This document shows positions 1 through 8,832 of a DNA stretch of 64,000 nt, piece by piece. Within the stretch, counting starts at the first letter, position 1, and every line of letters starts with the position of its first letter. Made by a program: the position numbers and the translations under genes. The DNA is from Paenibacillus sp. JDR-2 (GTDB lineage Bacteria; Bacillota; Bacilli; Paenibacillales; Paenibacillaceae): positions 4,060,001-4,124,000 of the forward strand of contig NC_012914.1 in NCBI RefSeq assembly GCF_000023585.1. Direction: 5' to 3'. The notes beneath the pieces are model-generated. The model was not told the DNA's origin, ran no database searches, and worked only from the letters and a program-made list of their open reading frames with translations.

Positions 1-1
1 C

Positions 2-106
2 TGGGTGCAGGACCTTACCGGCAACGGGTATCCGGACATTGTTGCGCCAGGCAAGGACGGGCTTTATTTATTCGAAAATATCGGACCGACAAAGGAGCAA
101 TTATGA
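2..106 (+). CDS. C-terminal tail of an FG-GAP/VCBS-repeat protein (partial)
   Basis: The frame is open from the window edge to a TGA at 104-106 and encodes 34 residues. They include the segment DLTGNGYPDIVAPGKDG, the D-x-[ND]-G-x-x-D pattern of FG-GAP/VCBS beta-propeller repeats, which bind calcium and occur in secreted or surface proteins such as polysaccharide lyases. The stop overlaps the ATG of the next gene (ATGATGA), so the two are translationally coupled. The start and the rest of the protein lie outside the window, so the full function cannot be read. Confidence 0.65.
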   Translation, partial: WVQDLTGNGYPDIVAPGKDGLYLFENIGPTKEQL

Positions 107-1185
107 TGAGCGCAAAGCTGCGTATTGGTTTTGTAGGCGTAGGAGGGATGGGGCAAATGGCGCATCTGACTAATTACGCCGTACTGAAGGAGGAATGCGA
201 AGTGGTTGCCTTGGCGGAACCCCGGCAGCAGATGGCCAGGCTGGTAGCCGGCCGTTATGGCGTACCGAAGATTTACGCCAGCCATCTTGAGCTGTTGGAG
301 CAAGCCAAGGTTGACGCCATTATAGCGCCGCAGCCCTTCCGGAACCATTCGAATGTTATTCCGGATATTTTGCGGGCAGGCATTCCGGTTTTGACGGAAA
401 AGCCTCTGTCTCTTACGGTGCGGGAAGGCGGCAAAATGGTACGGTTAGGCGAAGAAAGCGGCACGCTTCATATGATTGGTTACCACAAGCGTTCGGATCC
501 TGCGGTAGAATACGCCAAGCGTGTTATTGAAGAATGGAAAGCATCCGGCAGCTTTGGCGAACTGCAATATATCCGGATTACGATGCCGCCGGGAGATTGG
601 GTTGGCGGAGCAGACCAGCCGATTGGCAGCAATGAGCCTTATCCCACGCTCCTGCTGGAACAAGGTCCCGAGGGATATACGGACAAAATGACGCAAATGC
701 TGGACAGCTTCGTCAATTATTACATCCATCAGGTGAATATGTTCCGCCATCTGCTTGGCGAGAATTACAAGCTTACCTTCGGCGACCGCCGCGGTATCGT
801 GCTAAACGGCGAGAGCGACAGCGGCGTTACGATTACCTTGGAGATGGCTCCTTACCACACCTCCCACGAGTGGGAAGAACAGATTCTGGTAGGTTTCCGA
901 CAAGGCTATGTCCGCATTGATCTGCCTGCCCCGCTGGCACGCCAACGCGCGGGGAGAGTAACGATCAAGAAGGACAACGCCTCCGCCGACGAAGCTCTTA
1001 CTTACGAGCCCATTCTGCCGAACGTCTCCGCGATGCGCAATCAGGCACGTTATTTCCTTGCCGCCGTCCGCGGCGATCGGCCAGCGCCCTGCACGGCTAA
1101 GGAAGCGCTGCAGGATTTGATATTTGCCCAATCGTATGTGGATTACATGAACCGGACTTATCCGGAAAGCCTGCCTGAAACCTAA
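103..1185 (+). CDS. Gfo/Idh/MocA family NAD(P)-dependent oxidoreductase
   Basis: A 360-residue protein. It starts with a Rossmann strand and glycine loop (GFVGVGGMGQMAH, about residues 8-20). It carries the family EKP signature (LTEKPLSL, about residues 98-105), whose lysine is the usual catalytic residue. The C-terminal half is the expected alpha/beta dimerisation domain. The family oxidises or reduces sugars, sugar acids and inositols in the cytoplasm; the substrate cannot be read. An AAAGGAG site at 91-97, five bases before the ATG, supports the start at 103, though the second ATG at 106 is possible. It overlaps the upstream FG-GAP gene by four bases, suggesting one operon. Confidence 0.85.
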   Translation: MMSAKLRIGFVGVGGMGQMAHLTNYAVLKEECEVVALAEPRQQMARLVAGRYGVPKIYASHLELLEQAKVDAIIAPQPFRNHSNVIPDILRAGIPVLTEKPLSLTVREGGKMVRLGEESGTLHMIGYHKRSDPAVEYAKRVIEEWKASGSFGELQYIRITMPPGDWVGGADQPIGSNEPYPTLLLEQGPEGYTDKMTQMLDSFVNYYIHQVNMFRHLLGENYKLTFGDRRGIVLNGESDSGVTITLEMAPYHTSHEWEEQILVGFRQGYVRIDLPAPLARQRAGRVTIKKDNASADEALTYEPILPNVSAMRNQARYFLAAVRGDRPAPCTAKEALQDLIFAQSYVDYMNRTYPESLPET

Positions 1186-1190
1186 AAAAC

Positions 1191-1215
1191 GCAGCTGCGC
1201 CAAACGCGCAGCTGC
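1191..1215. terminator. Bidirectional terminator
   Basis: A perfect 10-bp inverted repeat (GCAGCTGCGC / GCGCAGCTGC) with a 5-base loop lies between two convergent genes. A run of six A on the left becomes a U-tract for the minus-strand gene; the plus-strand side is followed only by ATTCCTATTT. Confidence 0.85.
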
Positions 1216-1223
1216 ATTCCTAT

Positions 1224-2396
1224 TTATAAGGTGCTCATCACAATATTGCGGAGCTTCCGTGTCAGCGGCGTCGTGCCCGCATCCTTCTTCTGGATCATGA
1301 GCAGAATCGTCAAACCCTCTTGCGGGAAATTGCCGAAGTATGCGCCTAACCAGCCATCCCAGCCGTATTCTCCCGGGCTTGCCAGAATTCCCGCAGTCTT
1401 CGTGTCCGTTACAACGCGCATCAAGTTCCCGTAGCTGTGTCCGGTCAAGGTATGCCAGTTGTCAAAGGCAGACTGCTGACGGGCATTTAACGTTCCCGTT
1501 GTTAAATATTGAACCGTTCTTGGACGCAAAACTTGTACGCCGTCCAGGTTTCCTTGGTTCAACAGCATGGTCGTAAATTTCGCCGCATCGTCAATCGTGG
1601 AGACAAGTCCCGCTCCACCGGATTCGAAAGCCGGGTCACGGTCCATTTGATGAATAATACCCAGATGATTGCCCGTAAAGAGACTCATGCCGTCCTGCTC
1701 GCTTGCGTATGTTTTGACGAGACGTCCTCTCTTCTCTTCCGGTAACGAGAAGCCGGTATCCTTCATCCCCAGCGGGCCAAAAATCTCCTTCTGCAAAAAC
1801 TCTCCAAAGCGCATTCCGCTTACTACTTCCACAACAGCACCCAGCACGTCGGCCGATGTGCCATAAGTCCAGGAGGTTCCCGGCTGGAAAGCAAGCGGGC
1901 CTTCGCCAAGCTTGTTCATCGCTTCCACGGTGCCCATCGGAGATTCTCCGAGCAGGCGCTCGCCAATCTCTCTGAACAGAGCCTCCGTTGCTTGTCCTGC
2001 CGCATTAGTACCGCCGTATACCAGGCCGCAAGTCATATCAAGCAAGTCATGTATATTCATTTCCCGCTCCACCGGCACCAGTTCACCGTTAACCTCGGCC
2101 TGCTGATTGTTGAAGCCAGGCAGGTATTGGCTTACCGGATCGAACAAATCAATTTCTCCGCGCTCCACCAGAATTATGACGGCCGTTGCCGTAACCGGCT
2201 TCGTCATTGAGTACAAGCGGAAAATCGTATTCCGTTCAACCGGGCGTCCCGCTTCGCGGTCGGCTAATCCGTCTTCATGATAAAAAATTTCTTCGCCGTC
2301 TTTAATTACCATAAAGCTGGCCCCAGCTACTTCGTTGTTATCGATGCTTTTTCTAAGCGTTGCTTTAATCTGGCTGACTGCTGTCTGATCCAACAT
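1224..2396 (-). CDS. Beta-lactamase-family serine hydrolase (class C/esterase type)
   Basis: A 390-residue protein with the penicillin-binding-protein-like fold. The SxxK motif is S63-M-T-K66 in LYSMTKPVTA, followed by the typical helix ALIxLVERGEIDL-like segment. A YGT segment in SWTYGTSADVLG is the likely YxN-type motif, and KEIFGPLGM follows. No signal peptide is seen, so it is probably a cytoplasmic esterase or peptidase rather than a beta-lactamase. The ATG at 2396 is preferred over an upstream in-frame start at 2438 because AAGGAG sits 10 bases before it. It is a single-gene unit ending at the hairpin 1191-1215. Confidence 0.85.
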   Translation of the reverse strand: MLDQTAVSQIKATLRKSIDNNEVAGASFMVIKDGEEIFYHEDGLADREAGRPVERNTIFRLYSMTKPVTATAVIILVERGEIDLFDPVSQYLPGFNNQQAEVNGELVPVEREMNIHDLLDMTCGLVYGGTNAAGQATEALFREIGERLLGESPMGTVEAMNKLGEGPLAFQPGTSWTYGTSADVLGAVVEVVSGMRFGEFLQKEIFGPLGMKDTGFSLPEEKRGRLVKTYASEQDGMSLFTGNHLGIIHQMDRDPAFESGGAGLVSTIDDAAKFTTMLLNQGNLDGVQVLRPRTVQYLTTGTLNARQQSAFDNWHTLTGHSYGNLMRVVTDTKTAGILASPGEYGWDGWLGAYFGNFPQEGLTILLMIQKKDAGTTPLTRKLRNIVMSTL

Positions 2397-2484
2397 AATC
2401 GATAATCTCCTTCTTTCCCAGTTGCTTCCTCTGACCAAAAAGTATATTCGCTATTCGATGAGCAAACTCCTTTTCAATCCCTTA

Positions 2485-4863
2485 TTACGCCCTGCTCAAG
2501 TGGTATCGTCCGCCTGCAACCGTCTCGAATGACAATAAACCTTGCTCATCCGATGCTGCTGTAATCGCAATACCGTCCGATTCCACGCTCAGCGCAGCAG
2601 CAGAACGGATCCGGCAGACTCCGCCCGAGTTGGAAACGATTTCCGCGGTTGTAACGGCTCCTTCTTCCCATTGGAGCGAGACGTCGAAATGGCCTCTCGC
2701 CCGCAATCCCCTCACATACCCTTGCGGCCAGGCATCCGGTAAGGATGGCAGCAGCTCTAAGTAGCCTTGATGGGATTGCACAAGCAGCTCGGCGATTCCG
2801 GAAGTCGCAGCGAAGTTGCCGTCAATCTGGAACGGCGGATGGGCATCAAACAGATTGCCGTATACGCCGCCATGATGGTAATTCGTGTTGCCTTCCTCTA
2901 CTAGAGTCAATAGATTCGACAGCAGCCCTAATGCCCGGTTGCCGTTGCCAAAGCGCGCCCATAATCCAACCTTCCAGCCTAGACTCCAGCCCGTGCCGCC
3001 GTCTCCGCGGATTTCGAGAGAACGCTGGGCCGCAGCCATAAGCTCCGGAGTCTCTCCCCATGTCAGTTGGCGACCGGGATAGACGCCGAACAAATGAGAG
3101 ACATGACGGTGGAATTGATCCTCGTCTTCGAAATCCTTCGACCATTCCTGAAGTCTTCCGTTTTCGCCGATTTGCAGCGGATGAAGCCGGCTGCGCGTGT
3201 CCGCGAGCCGCTCTCTGAATGGTTCATCTACGCCAAGAATCGTTGAAGCCTCAATCAGATTCGTGAACAAGTCCCAGATAAGCGACAAATCCATGGTAGA
3301 CGCGGCGCTGACCGCAGCCAGACCTTCCGCCGTACGGAACTTATGCTCCGGGGAGGTCGATGGCGACGTAATCAACCGGCCGTCCTTGTCTTCATGCAGC
3401 CAGTCCAGGCAGAATAAGGCCGCCTCTTTCATGACCGGGTAAGCTTTATCCCGCAGGAACGCCTCGTCTAATCCAAATGCGTAATGCTCCCATAAATGCT
3501 GGCAGAGCCAGACGCCGCCCATCGGCCAGAATGCCCAGCCCGGATCCCCGTGACCGTAATCGCCAGCCGGCGCGGATTGGCACCAGATATCGCTGTTATG
3601 ATGCGCGGTCCAGCCTGCAGCGCCATAATTCGTTGAAGCGGTCTTCCGGCCGTTCTTGGACAAATTCCCGATGAAATCCAGAAGCGGCGTATGGCAATCG
3701 GCCAAATTACAGGTTTCCGCTGGCCAATAGTTCATCTCCGCATTAATGTTAAGCGTATAGTTACCGCTCCATGGCGCTCTTGTCTCTTCATTCCAAATGC
3801 CTTGCAGATTCGCGGGTTGGGTTCCTTTGCGGGAGCTGCCGATCATCAGATAACGGCCGTAATGATAGAGCAGCTCGACAAGCCCCGGATCGCTCGCCCC
3901 GTAATCCCGGATTCGCGCGTCAGTCGGATAATCAGGCGGCGCAACCGATTCGCCAAGGCTAAGCTCCACGCGATTAAACAGCTTCCGATGGTCCTCAACA
4001 TGTCTTTGCAAGAGCGATTCATAGGAAAGCTTCTTTGCTTGCTCCAAATAAGCGGAAGCTGCCGCCGACTCGTCCTTGCCTTCGCTTCCCGGTGAACGGT
4101 CATAGCCGTTAAAGCTGGTTGCCGCGCTGAAAATAAGAGTGACCGCCGTCGCGCCCGTAACGCGTAGTCCGTCATGCCCGTAAGAAGCTTGTCCTTCATC
4201 CAGCCGGGCTGCCATTCGTCCTTCAAACCGCATCGCGTTGGCGCTGCCAGGCTCGCCATACTTAACAGGCATGTCCGTGTCGTAGTAACTCGGGTCCACC
4301 TGTTCCGGCGCATCCCCGCGCAGAATCAGGGCATCCTGGTCAAAGGCCGTCTCATACCGCAGCGGGCTTTCAAGCCGGGCAAGGAAATTCAGTTTGCCCG
4401 GCTGACTCGCTTCAAGACGAAGCACAACAACCTGATCCGGATATGATACAAATAGACGTCTAGTATAAGTTACGTTACCAATTTGATACTCAACCGTTGA
4501 GGTTGCATCACCAAGATGCAGCGCTCTCCGGTAATTTTTCATCGTGTTCCCGTGCAGGAACTTTATATAGAGATCAGCCATCGGCAGGTAGGATTGCGTA
4601 TAAGTCCCCATCATCTGTTTGCATAATCGGTCGGCTGCCGCATATTGTCCCTCTTCGATCAGCTTTCTGACTTCGGGAAGCACTTTGACAGCGTTGTCAT
4701 TATCTCCGTAACGGGGGCCGCCGGACCAGAGGGTATCTTCGTTTAACTGGATGCGTTCCATTTCCGATCCGCCAAACATCATCGCTCCAAGGCGTCCGTT
4801 GCCTGTTGGCAGAGCGTCGGTCCACCTGACTGATGCACGATTGTATTGCAGCTTCATAGCCAT
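2485..4863 (-). CDS. GH95 alpha-L-fucosidase (or alpha-L-galactosidase)
   Basis: A 792-residue protein of the normal length for a GH95 enzyme without export or surface domains. The N-terminus has the family signature (LPTGNGRLGAMMFGG, residues 18-32, then LNEDTLWSGGPR). Expected catalytic positions can be placed: N372-x-N374 in NINAEMNYWPAE, E506 in SPSTSPEH, and D681 in FQIDGNFAATSG. The family hydrolyses alpha-1,2-linked L-fucose, or L-galactose, by inversion. There is no signal peptide, so it should act on imported oligosaccharides in the cytoplasm. It is the last gene of the minus-strand cluster headed at 7714. The start could be the first ATG or the third codon. Confidence 0.93.
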   Translation of the reverse strand: MAMKLQYNRASVRWTDALPTGNGRLGAMMFGGSEMERIQLNEDTLWSGGPRYGDNDNAVKVLPEVRKLIEEGQYAAADRLCKQMMGTYTQSYLPMADLYIKFLHGNTMKNYRRALHLGDATSTVEYQIGNVTYTRRLFVSYPDQVVVLRLEASQPGKLNFLARLESPLRYETAFDQDALILRGDAPEQVDPSYYDTDMPVKYGEPGSANAMRFEGRMAARLDEGQASYGHDGLRVTGATAVTLIFSAATSFNGYDRSPGSEGKDESAAASAYLEQAKKLSYESLLQRHVEDHRKLFNRVELSLGESVAPPDYPTDARIRDYGASDPGLVELLYHYGRYLMIGSSRKGTQPANLQGIWNEETRAPWSGNYTLNINAEMNYWPAETCNLADCHTPLLDFIGNLSKNGRKTASTNYGAAGWTAHHNSDIWCQSAPAGDYGHGDPGWAFWPMGGVWLCQHLWEHYAFGLDEAFLRDKAYPVMKEAALFCLDWLHEDKDGRLITSPSTSPEHKFRTAEGLAAVSAASTMDLSLIWDLFTNLIEASTILGVDEPFRERLADTRSRLHPLQIGENGRLQEWSKDFEDEDQFHRHVSHLFGVYPGRQLTWGETPELMAAAQRSLEIRGDGGTGWSLGWKVGLWARFGNGNRALGLLSNLLTLVEEGNTNYHHGGVYGNLFDAHPPFQIDGNFAATSGIAELLVQSHQGYLELLPSLPDAWPQGYVRGLRARGHFDVSLQWEEGAVTTAEIVSNSGGVCRIRSAAALSVESDGIAITAASDEQGLLSFETVAGGRYHLSRA

Positions 4864-4895
4864 GCTCCTTTTTAATAGAGGATATAAGATAATAT

Positions 4896-5729
4896 CTACG
4901 AGTTTATTCCATAAAATCTTGCGCAGTTCCCGCCTAATACAAGCGATCTATCTTCTTCCGTAAAAGCTTCCAGGTAACGCCTTACGATATTTATCGTCTG
5001 CTCGTAGGTACCGCTTAACTTACAAACCGGCCAGTCCGAGCCAATCATAAGCCTCTCGATTCCGAAACATTGAAACACCGTATCCAGATAGATGGCGAAA
5101 TCATTCTCCTGCCAATTGCCCCACTTCGCCTCCGTGACCATCCCGGACAGCTTGCAGCAGACATTCGGATAAGCCGCGAGTCGTGCCAGATCCTGAGCCC
5201 AGGGCTCAAATCCTTTATTGGCAATATCCGGCTTCGCGATATGATCAAGCACAAAAGGCTGATTAGGGAACATTTCGACAAGCTCGGCAGCATAAGGAAG
5301 ATGTTTTGGAAACAGCAGCAAATCGTAGGTTAAACCGTACTTTTCCAGGGCGGCAATGCCATTCCTGAAATCCTCCCTCAAAAGAAAGCGGTCATCCGGC
5401 TCATCATGCACCACATGACGGACCCCCTTAAGCAAAGGGTGATTGCCATATTGCTCGAGATGCCGATCAATTTCAGGAGAACACAAATCTACCCAGCCTA
5501 CAACGCCTTTTATCTCGGAAAAACGATCGGCCAAGGACAAGAGCCATTCCGTTTCCTGAAGAGACTGTCTGGCTTGAACGGCAATGGATCCGTCAAATCC
5601 GTTTTGCAAAAGCAAGGGCTTCAAATGCTCCGGCAGAAAATCTGCCTGAATTGCCTCGTGCTGCGCGGACATCCAACCGTAATCCCGCTCGTTGTACATC
5701 CAGAAATGCTGATGGGAATCTATTCTCAT
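4896..5729 (-). CDS. Amidohydrolase-2 family lactonase (L-fucono/L-rhamnono-lactonase-like)
   Basis: A 277-residue TIM-barrel metal hydrolase. The N-terminal metal-binding pair is H6/H8 in MRIDSHQHFW, and the C-terminal aspartate motif is MIGSDWPV. Members of this group (COG3618-like) open 1,5- or 1,4-lactones of L-fuconate, L-rhamnonate or L-galactonate. The start at 5729 is chosen over an upstream ATG at 5756 because an AAGGAGG site sits just before it and the family begins at MRIDSH. The position between a GH95 fucosidase and two dehydrogenases supports, but does not prove, hydrolysis of a sugar lactone made from L-fucose or L-galactose. Confidence 0.82.
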   Translation of the reverse strand: MRIDSHQHFWMYNERDYGWMSAQHEAIQADFLPEHLKPLLLQNGFDGSIAVQARQSLQETEWLLSLADRFSEIKGVVGWVDLCSPEIDRHLEQYGNHPLLKGVRHVVHDEPDDRFLLREDFRNGIAALEKYGLTYDLLLFPKHLPYAAELVEMFPNQPFVLDHIAKPDIANKGFEPWAQDLARLAAYPNVCCKLSGMVTEAKWGNWQENDFAIYLDTVFQCFGIERLMIGSDWPVCKLSGTYEQTINIVRRYLEAFTEEDRSLVLGGNCARFYGINS

Positions 5730-5746
5730 GAGCTGCCTCCTTTTCC

Positions 5747-6766
5747 TTAAGGCCATTCTATCATCGCTTTGATCACTTTGTTAGCAGGATCCAGCCAGGA
5801 TTCGAAATGATCCGCCATTTCGTCAAACGGCACAAGATGAGTCACATAGCCGTCAATATCAATCCCTCCGGCACGGATAACCTCCAGTACATGCTGGCAG
5901 TCTTCCTTCGTTGCGTTTCGGCTTCCCATAATCGTAAGTTCCCGTTTGTGGAATTCGGCATCATCGAAAGAAATATAGCCTTTTACCAATCCCACGTACA
6001 CAAGCGTTCCGCCATGCGCGGCGTAACGAACCGCTGCCGACATCGAATGGGTATTTCCCGTGGCATCAAATACGATGGTCGGGTAATCGCCGCCCGTCAA
6101 AGCCTCCAAACGAACGAACGGAGCATCAAGCGCGTTAACGATATGATCAACCTTGGCCCACTCTTGGCAAAAGTCCAACCGCTCGTTATTTACATCCATC
6201 GCGATGACATTCGCGCCGGCATGCCTGGCTAAAGCCATGATGCCAAGACCGATGGGGCCAGCTCCAATCACAAGCACCGTATCGCCGGCCGCAAGTCCCG
6301 ACCTCCGGACGGCATGCGCTCCGATGCTGAACGGTTCCACAACGGCCGCTTGCTCAAGGCTTAACCCGTCCGCATTCAGCAGATGCGTAACCGGAACCGA
6401 GATTTTCTCCCGCATGCCTCCATCGGCATGCACGCCCAGCACTTGAATGGATGTACAGCAGTTTGTCTTTCCTTGCCGGCATGCCACGCATTTCCCGCAG
6501 TGTAAATAAGGGATAATACTAACTTGATCACCTGCTTTGAAGCCTTCCTCGTTATCCCCTATTTGTTCGATTAAACCCGACAGCTCGTGGCCAAGTATAC
6601 GCGGATAAGTGAAAAACGGTTGATTTCCTTTATAGGCATGCAGATCCGTTCCGCAGATGCCGACCCGTTTAATCGATACAATCGCTTCGCCAGGCGTAAA
6701 CACCGGCTCTTCGAGATCCGCATACCTGAATTGCTCAACTTGCTCGCACACAATCCCCTTCATCAT
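5747..6766 (-). CDS. Zinc-dependent medium-chain alcohol/sugar dehydrogenase
   Basis: A 339-residue MDR-family protein. Catalytic zinc ligands are C38 (GICGTD) and H60/E61 (GHE). The structural zinc cysteines are C90, C93, C96 and C103 or C104. The NAD-binding loop is GAGPIGLG. It is a soluble sorbitol/threonine-dehydrogenase-like enzyme. It lies 17 bases before the lactonase gene and 12 bases after the aldo/keto reductase gene, so one transcript is likely. It probably oxidises L-fucose/L-galactose or a later intermediate of the same route; the sequence does not say which. Confidence 0.88.
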   Translation of the reverse strand: MMKGIVCEQVEQFRYADLEEPVFTPGEAIVSIKRVGICGTDLHAYKGNQPFFTYPRILGHELSGLIEQIGDNEEGFKAGDQVSIIPYLHCGKCVACRQGKTNCCTSIQVLGVHADGGMREKISVPVTHLLNADGLSLEQAAVVEPFSIGAHAVRRSGLAAGDTVLVIGAGPIGLGIMALARHAGANVIAMDVNNERLDFCQEWAKVDHIVNALDAPFVRLEALTGGDYPTIVFDATGNTHSMSAAVRYAAHGGTLVYVGLVKGYISFDDAEFHKRELTIMGSRNATKEDCQHVLEVIRAGGIDIDGYVTHLVPFDEMADHFESWLDPANKVIKAMIEWP

Positions 6767-6778
6767 GCAACCTCTCCC

Positions 6779-7714
6779 CTATCGCTTATTATAAAACGGT
6801 ATACCGCTCGCCCATGTCTCGTTCATAATCGGCGCAAGAATTTGTCTTACTTCCTCAAGCAGCCTAAGGTTTATCGGCTCATCGACCCAAATCGCGTTCT
6901 TCACTATATTTGAAGGATTAGCCGTGCTGACCAGCGTTGTTGGGATGCGTTCGTTCATGGTAGAGAATTGAACCGCAAGCTTGGCAATATCCTCGCCTTG
7001 CGCGGCGCAATGTTCCGCTGCCCACTTGCAAATCTCTTTTACCTCCCGGCTGGCGGGATGCCAATCCGGCGTGCCGCGAGTTCCCAGCAAGCCCATGGAT
7101 AAAGGCGATGCATTGACGAGTCCGATATTCTTTTCTTCAATTAAAGGCAGAATCGTTTCTAACGTCGTGTCATTCAAAGAATAATGACAATACGAGATAA
7201 TGGCGTCGATGTCAGCATTAGGCAGGAACTCTTCAAACAGGCTGAGCGGCAGTCCGCAAATGCCGGTGCTACGGATTTTCCCTTCGGCTTTTAACCGCTG
7301 AATGGCGGGAATCGCCTCTTCATGGATGATAGCCGGTTCTACGAATTCAATGTCGTGAAGGAACAAAATATCCAAATAATCGGTATGCAAGCGCTGCAGG
7401 CTCTCTTCCACGCTCGCGATAATGGTCTCGCTTCTGAAATCAAACAGGTCTGCCCCGTATCTGCCTGCTTTCGTAGACAGATAGTAACGGTCTCGCGGAA
7501 TGCTTTTCAACGCTTGACCCAGCACCGTTTCCGCTTTCTTGAGCCCGTAATAAGGCGATACGTCGATCAGATTAATGCCGGCATCTATTGCCGCATGAAC
7601 CGTGCGGATGCTTTCGTTGTCATCCGTTTCGCGGAATACGGAGCCAAGCGATGAAGCGCCAAAGCTAAGTACCGATACTTCCAGGCCTGTCTTGCCAAGC
7701 TTTCTATATTTCAA
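6779..7714 (-). CDS. Aldo/keto reductase (L-galactose/L-fucose dehydrogenase-like)
   Basis: A 311-residue TIM-barrel AKR. The catalytic tetrad is visible: D51 and Y56 in DVSPYYG, K82 in STKAGRYG, and H120 in LFLHDIE. The DVSPYYG form resembles L-galactose dehydrogenase-type AKRs, which fits the fucosidase and lactonase downstream. The start codon is TTG at 7714, with GGGAGTGAG five bases upstream. It is the first gene of the cluster, with a promoter and AraC-type repeats directly upstream (7749-7809). Confidence 0.88.
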   Translation of the reverse strand: MKYRKLGKTGLEVSVLSFGASSLGSVFRETDDNESIRTVHAAIDAGINLIDVSPYYGLKKAETVLGQALKSIPRDRYYLSTKAGRYGADLFDFRSETIIASVEESLQRLHTDYLDILFLHDIEFVEPAIIHEEAIPAIQRLKAEGKIRSTGICGLPLSLFEEFLPNADIDAIISYCHYSLNDTTLETILPLIEEKNIGLVNASPLSMGLLGTRGTPDWHPASREVKEICKWAAEHCAAQGEDIAKLAVQFSTMNERIPTTLVSTANPSNIVKNAIWVDEPINLRLLEEVRQILAPIMNETWASGIPFYNKR

Positions 7715-7748
7715 AGAGTCTCACTCCCGTTAAAAAGGATATAATCTC

Positions 7749-7809
7749 ATTCTACATCAGCATAATCACACATGAAAACGCTCTAAATCTGTTATTTTAT
7801 GCTCTAATT
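7749..7809 (-). promoter_or_regulatory. Promoter with AraC-type direct repeats and a cre-like site
   Basis: Reading the minus strand: a -10 TAGAAT (7749-7754), an 18-base spacer, and a -35-like TTTTCA (7773-7778). Directly upstream are two copies of GCTCTAAWT (plus-strand reading, 7780-7788 and 7801-7809) exactly 21 bp apart. That is the spacing and position expected for an AraC-family activator touching RNA polymerase. TGAAAACGCTCTAA at 7773-7786 matches the CcpA cre consensus at all but one position and overlaps the -35. Confidence 0.6.
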
Positions 7810-7852
7810 TGCTATCATCGGAGTAGTTATTCGGAGAAAGGAAGACAAAGTC

Positions 7853-8716
7853 ATGCAAACCATACACAAACGCTTCGAGGAAACGGATAAATTCCCGTTC
7901 AGCCTTGTCTATCGGGATACGAAATCTCCGCAGCGGGAGCTACCCGACCATCTGCATGACTGGTACGAGATTGTTTTTGTGTATTCCGGCACAGGGACTT
8001 TCTTCATCAATCACAGCTTTTACGAGATGAATCCCGGCGATGCGTTTCTTATTCCCGGCAATACGGTTCACCGCGCGTTCCCGGATGAGTTCTCGCCCGT
8101 GACCTCCAGCGCGATCTTCTTTGCGCCCCGATTCATTCAGCCAATGGAATTCGGTGAATCCCATTCGCTGCTGCGCTGCTTCGAGCAAGCCCGTAAAAGC
8201 AAAAGCTATAAGCTGGAGACTTCCCCTGACAAGCGAGAGGCTTTTTCCGGCCTGATTGACGTGATGAATGAAGAATGGCTTAACCGGCTTCCGAGCTATC
8301 GGGCGGCTATTGCCGTCAGGCTTTACGATTTTCTTATTGCGTTGAACCGGATGGCCTTGACCGAAACCGAGCATACGCGAAGCTCCAGCGCCGAGCCATC
8401 CTGGATCAGAACAATCCTGGATTATATCGATGCTCATATCGGATCGCAAGAGATGAGTCTTGCCGACTTGTCCTCCAAAGCATCCGTAACGTACGCCCAT
8501 TTCTCGAGAGTGTTCAAACAGCATACCGGTATGAACGTAAGCGAATATATTTTGATCAAAAAAATCATGTTAGCCAAAGAGAAGCTGATGCTGACTGGCG
8601 ATACCATCGCCTCCGTGTGCCTGGCATGCGGTTTTGAAAGCGAATCCTATTTTTATAAAAAGTTCAAGCTGATCACCGGGATGACCCCCGTGGAGTACAG
8701 GCGCAGCTGCCGTTAA
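7853..8716 (+). CDS. AraC-family regulator with N-terminal cupin, divergent from the fucosidase cluster
   Basis: A 287-residue regulator. Residues about 30-90 form a cupin sugar-sensing domain (HLHDWYEIVFVYSG, then NPGDAFLIPGNTVH). The C-terminal 100 residues hold the two helix-turn-helix motifs of AraC/XylS (LADLSSKASVTYAHFSRVFKQ and a second ending in GMTPVEYRRSC). It is transcribed away from the AKR/ADH/lactonase/GH95 cluster, and the 139-bp gap contains 21-bp-spaced repeats next to the cluster promoter. It is therefore likely the activator of that cluster, perhaps also controlling itself. Confidence 0.9.
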   Translation: MQTIHKRFEETDKFPFSLVYRDTKSPQRELPDHLHDWYEIVFVYSGTGTFFINHSFYEMNPGDAFLIPGNTVHRAFPDEFSPVTSSAIFFAPRFIQPMEFGESHSLLRCFEQARKSKSYKLETSPDKREAFSGLIDVMNEEWLNRLPSYRAAIAVRLYDFLIALNRMALTETEHTRSSSAEPSWIRTILDYIDAHIGSQEMSLADLSSKASVTYAHFSRVFKQHTGMNVSEYILIKKIMLAKEKLMLTGDTIASVCLACGFESESYFYKKFKLITGMTPVEYRRSCR

Positions 8717-8832
8717 AGTCGATTTTTGCTTTTGGCGATTACCCCTTGTTTTTCGGTTGATTCACCAAGAATAGAAGGCGCAAAAGCCTATATGCTAAGG
8801 ATGAAATTACACGATCAGAAAGGGTGACGTTT

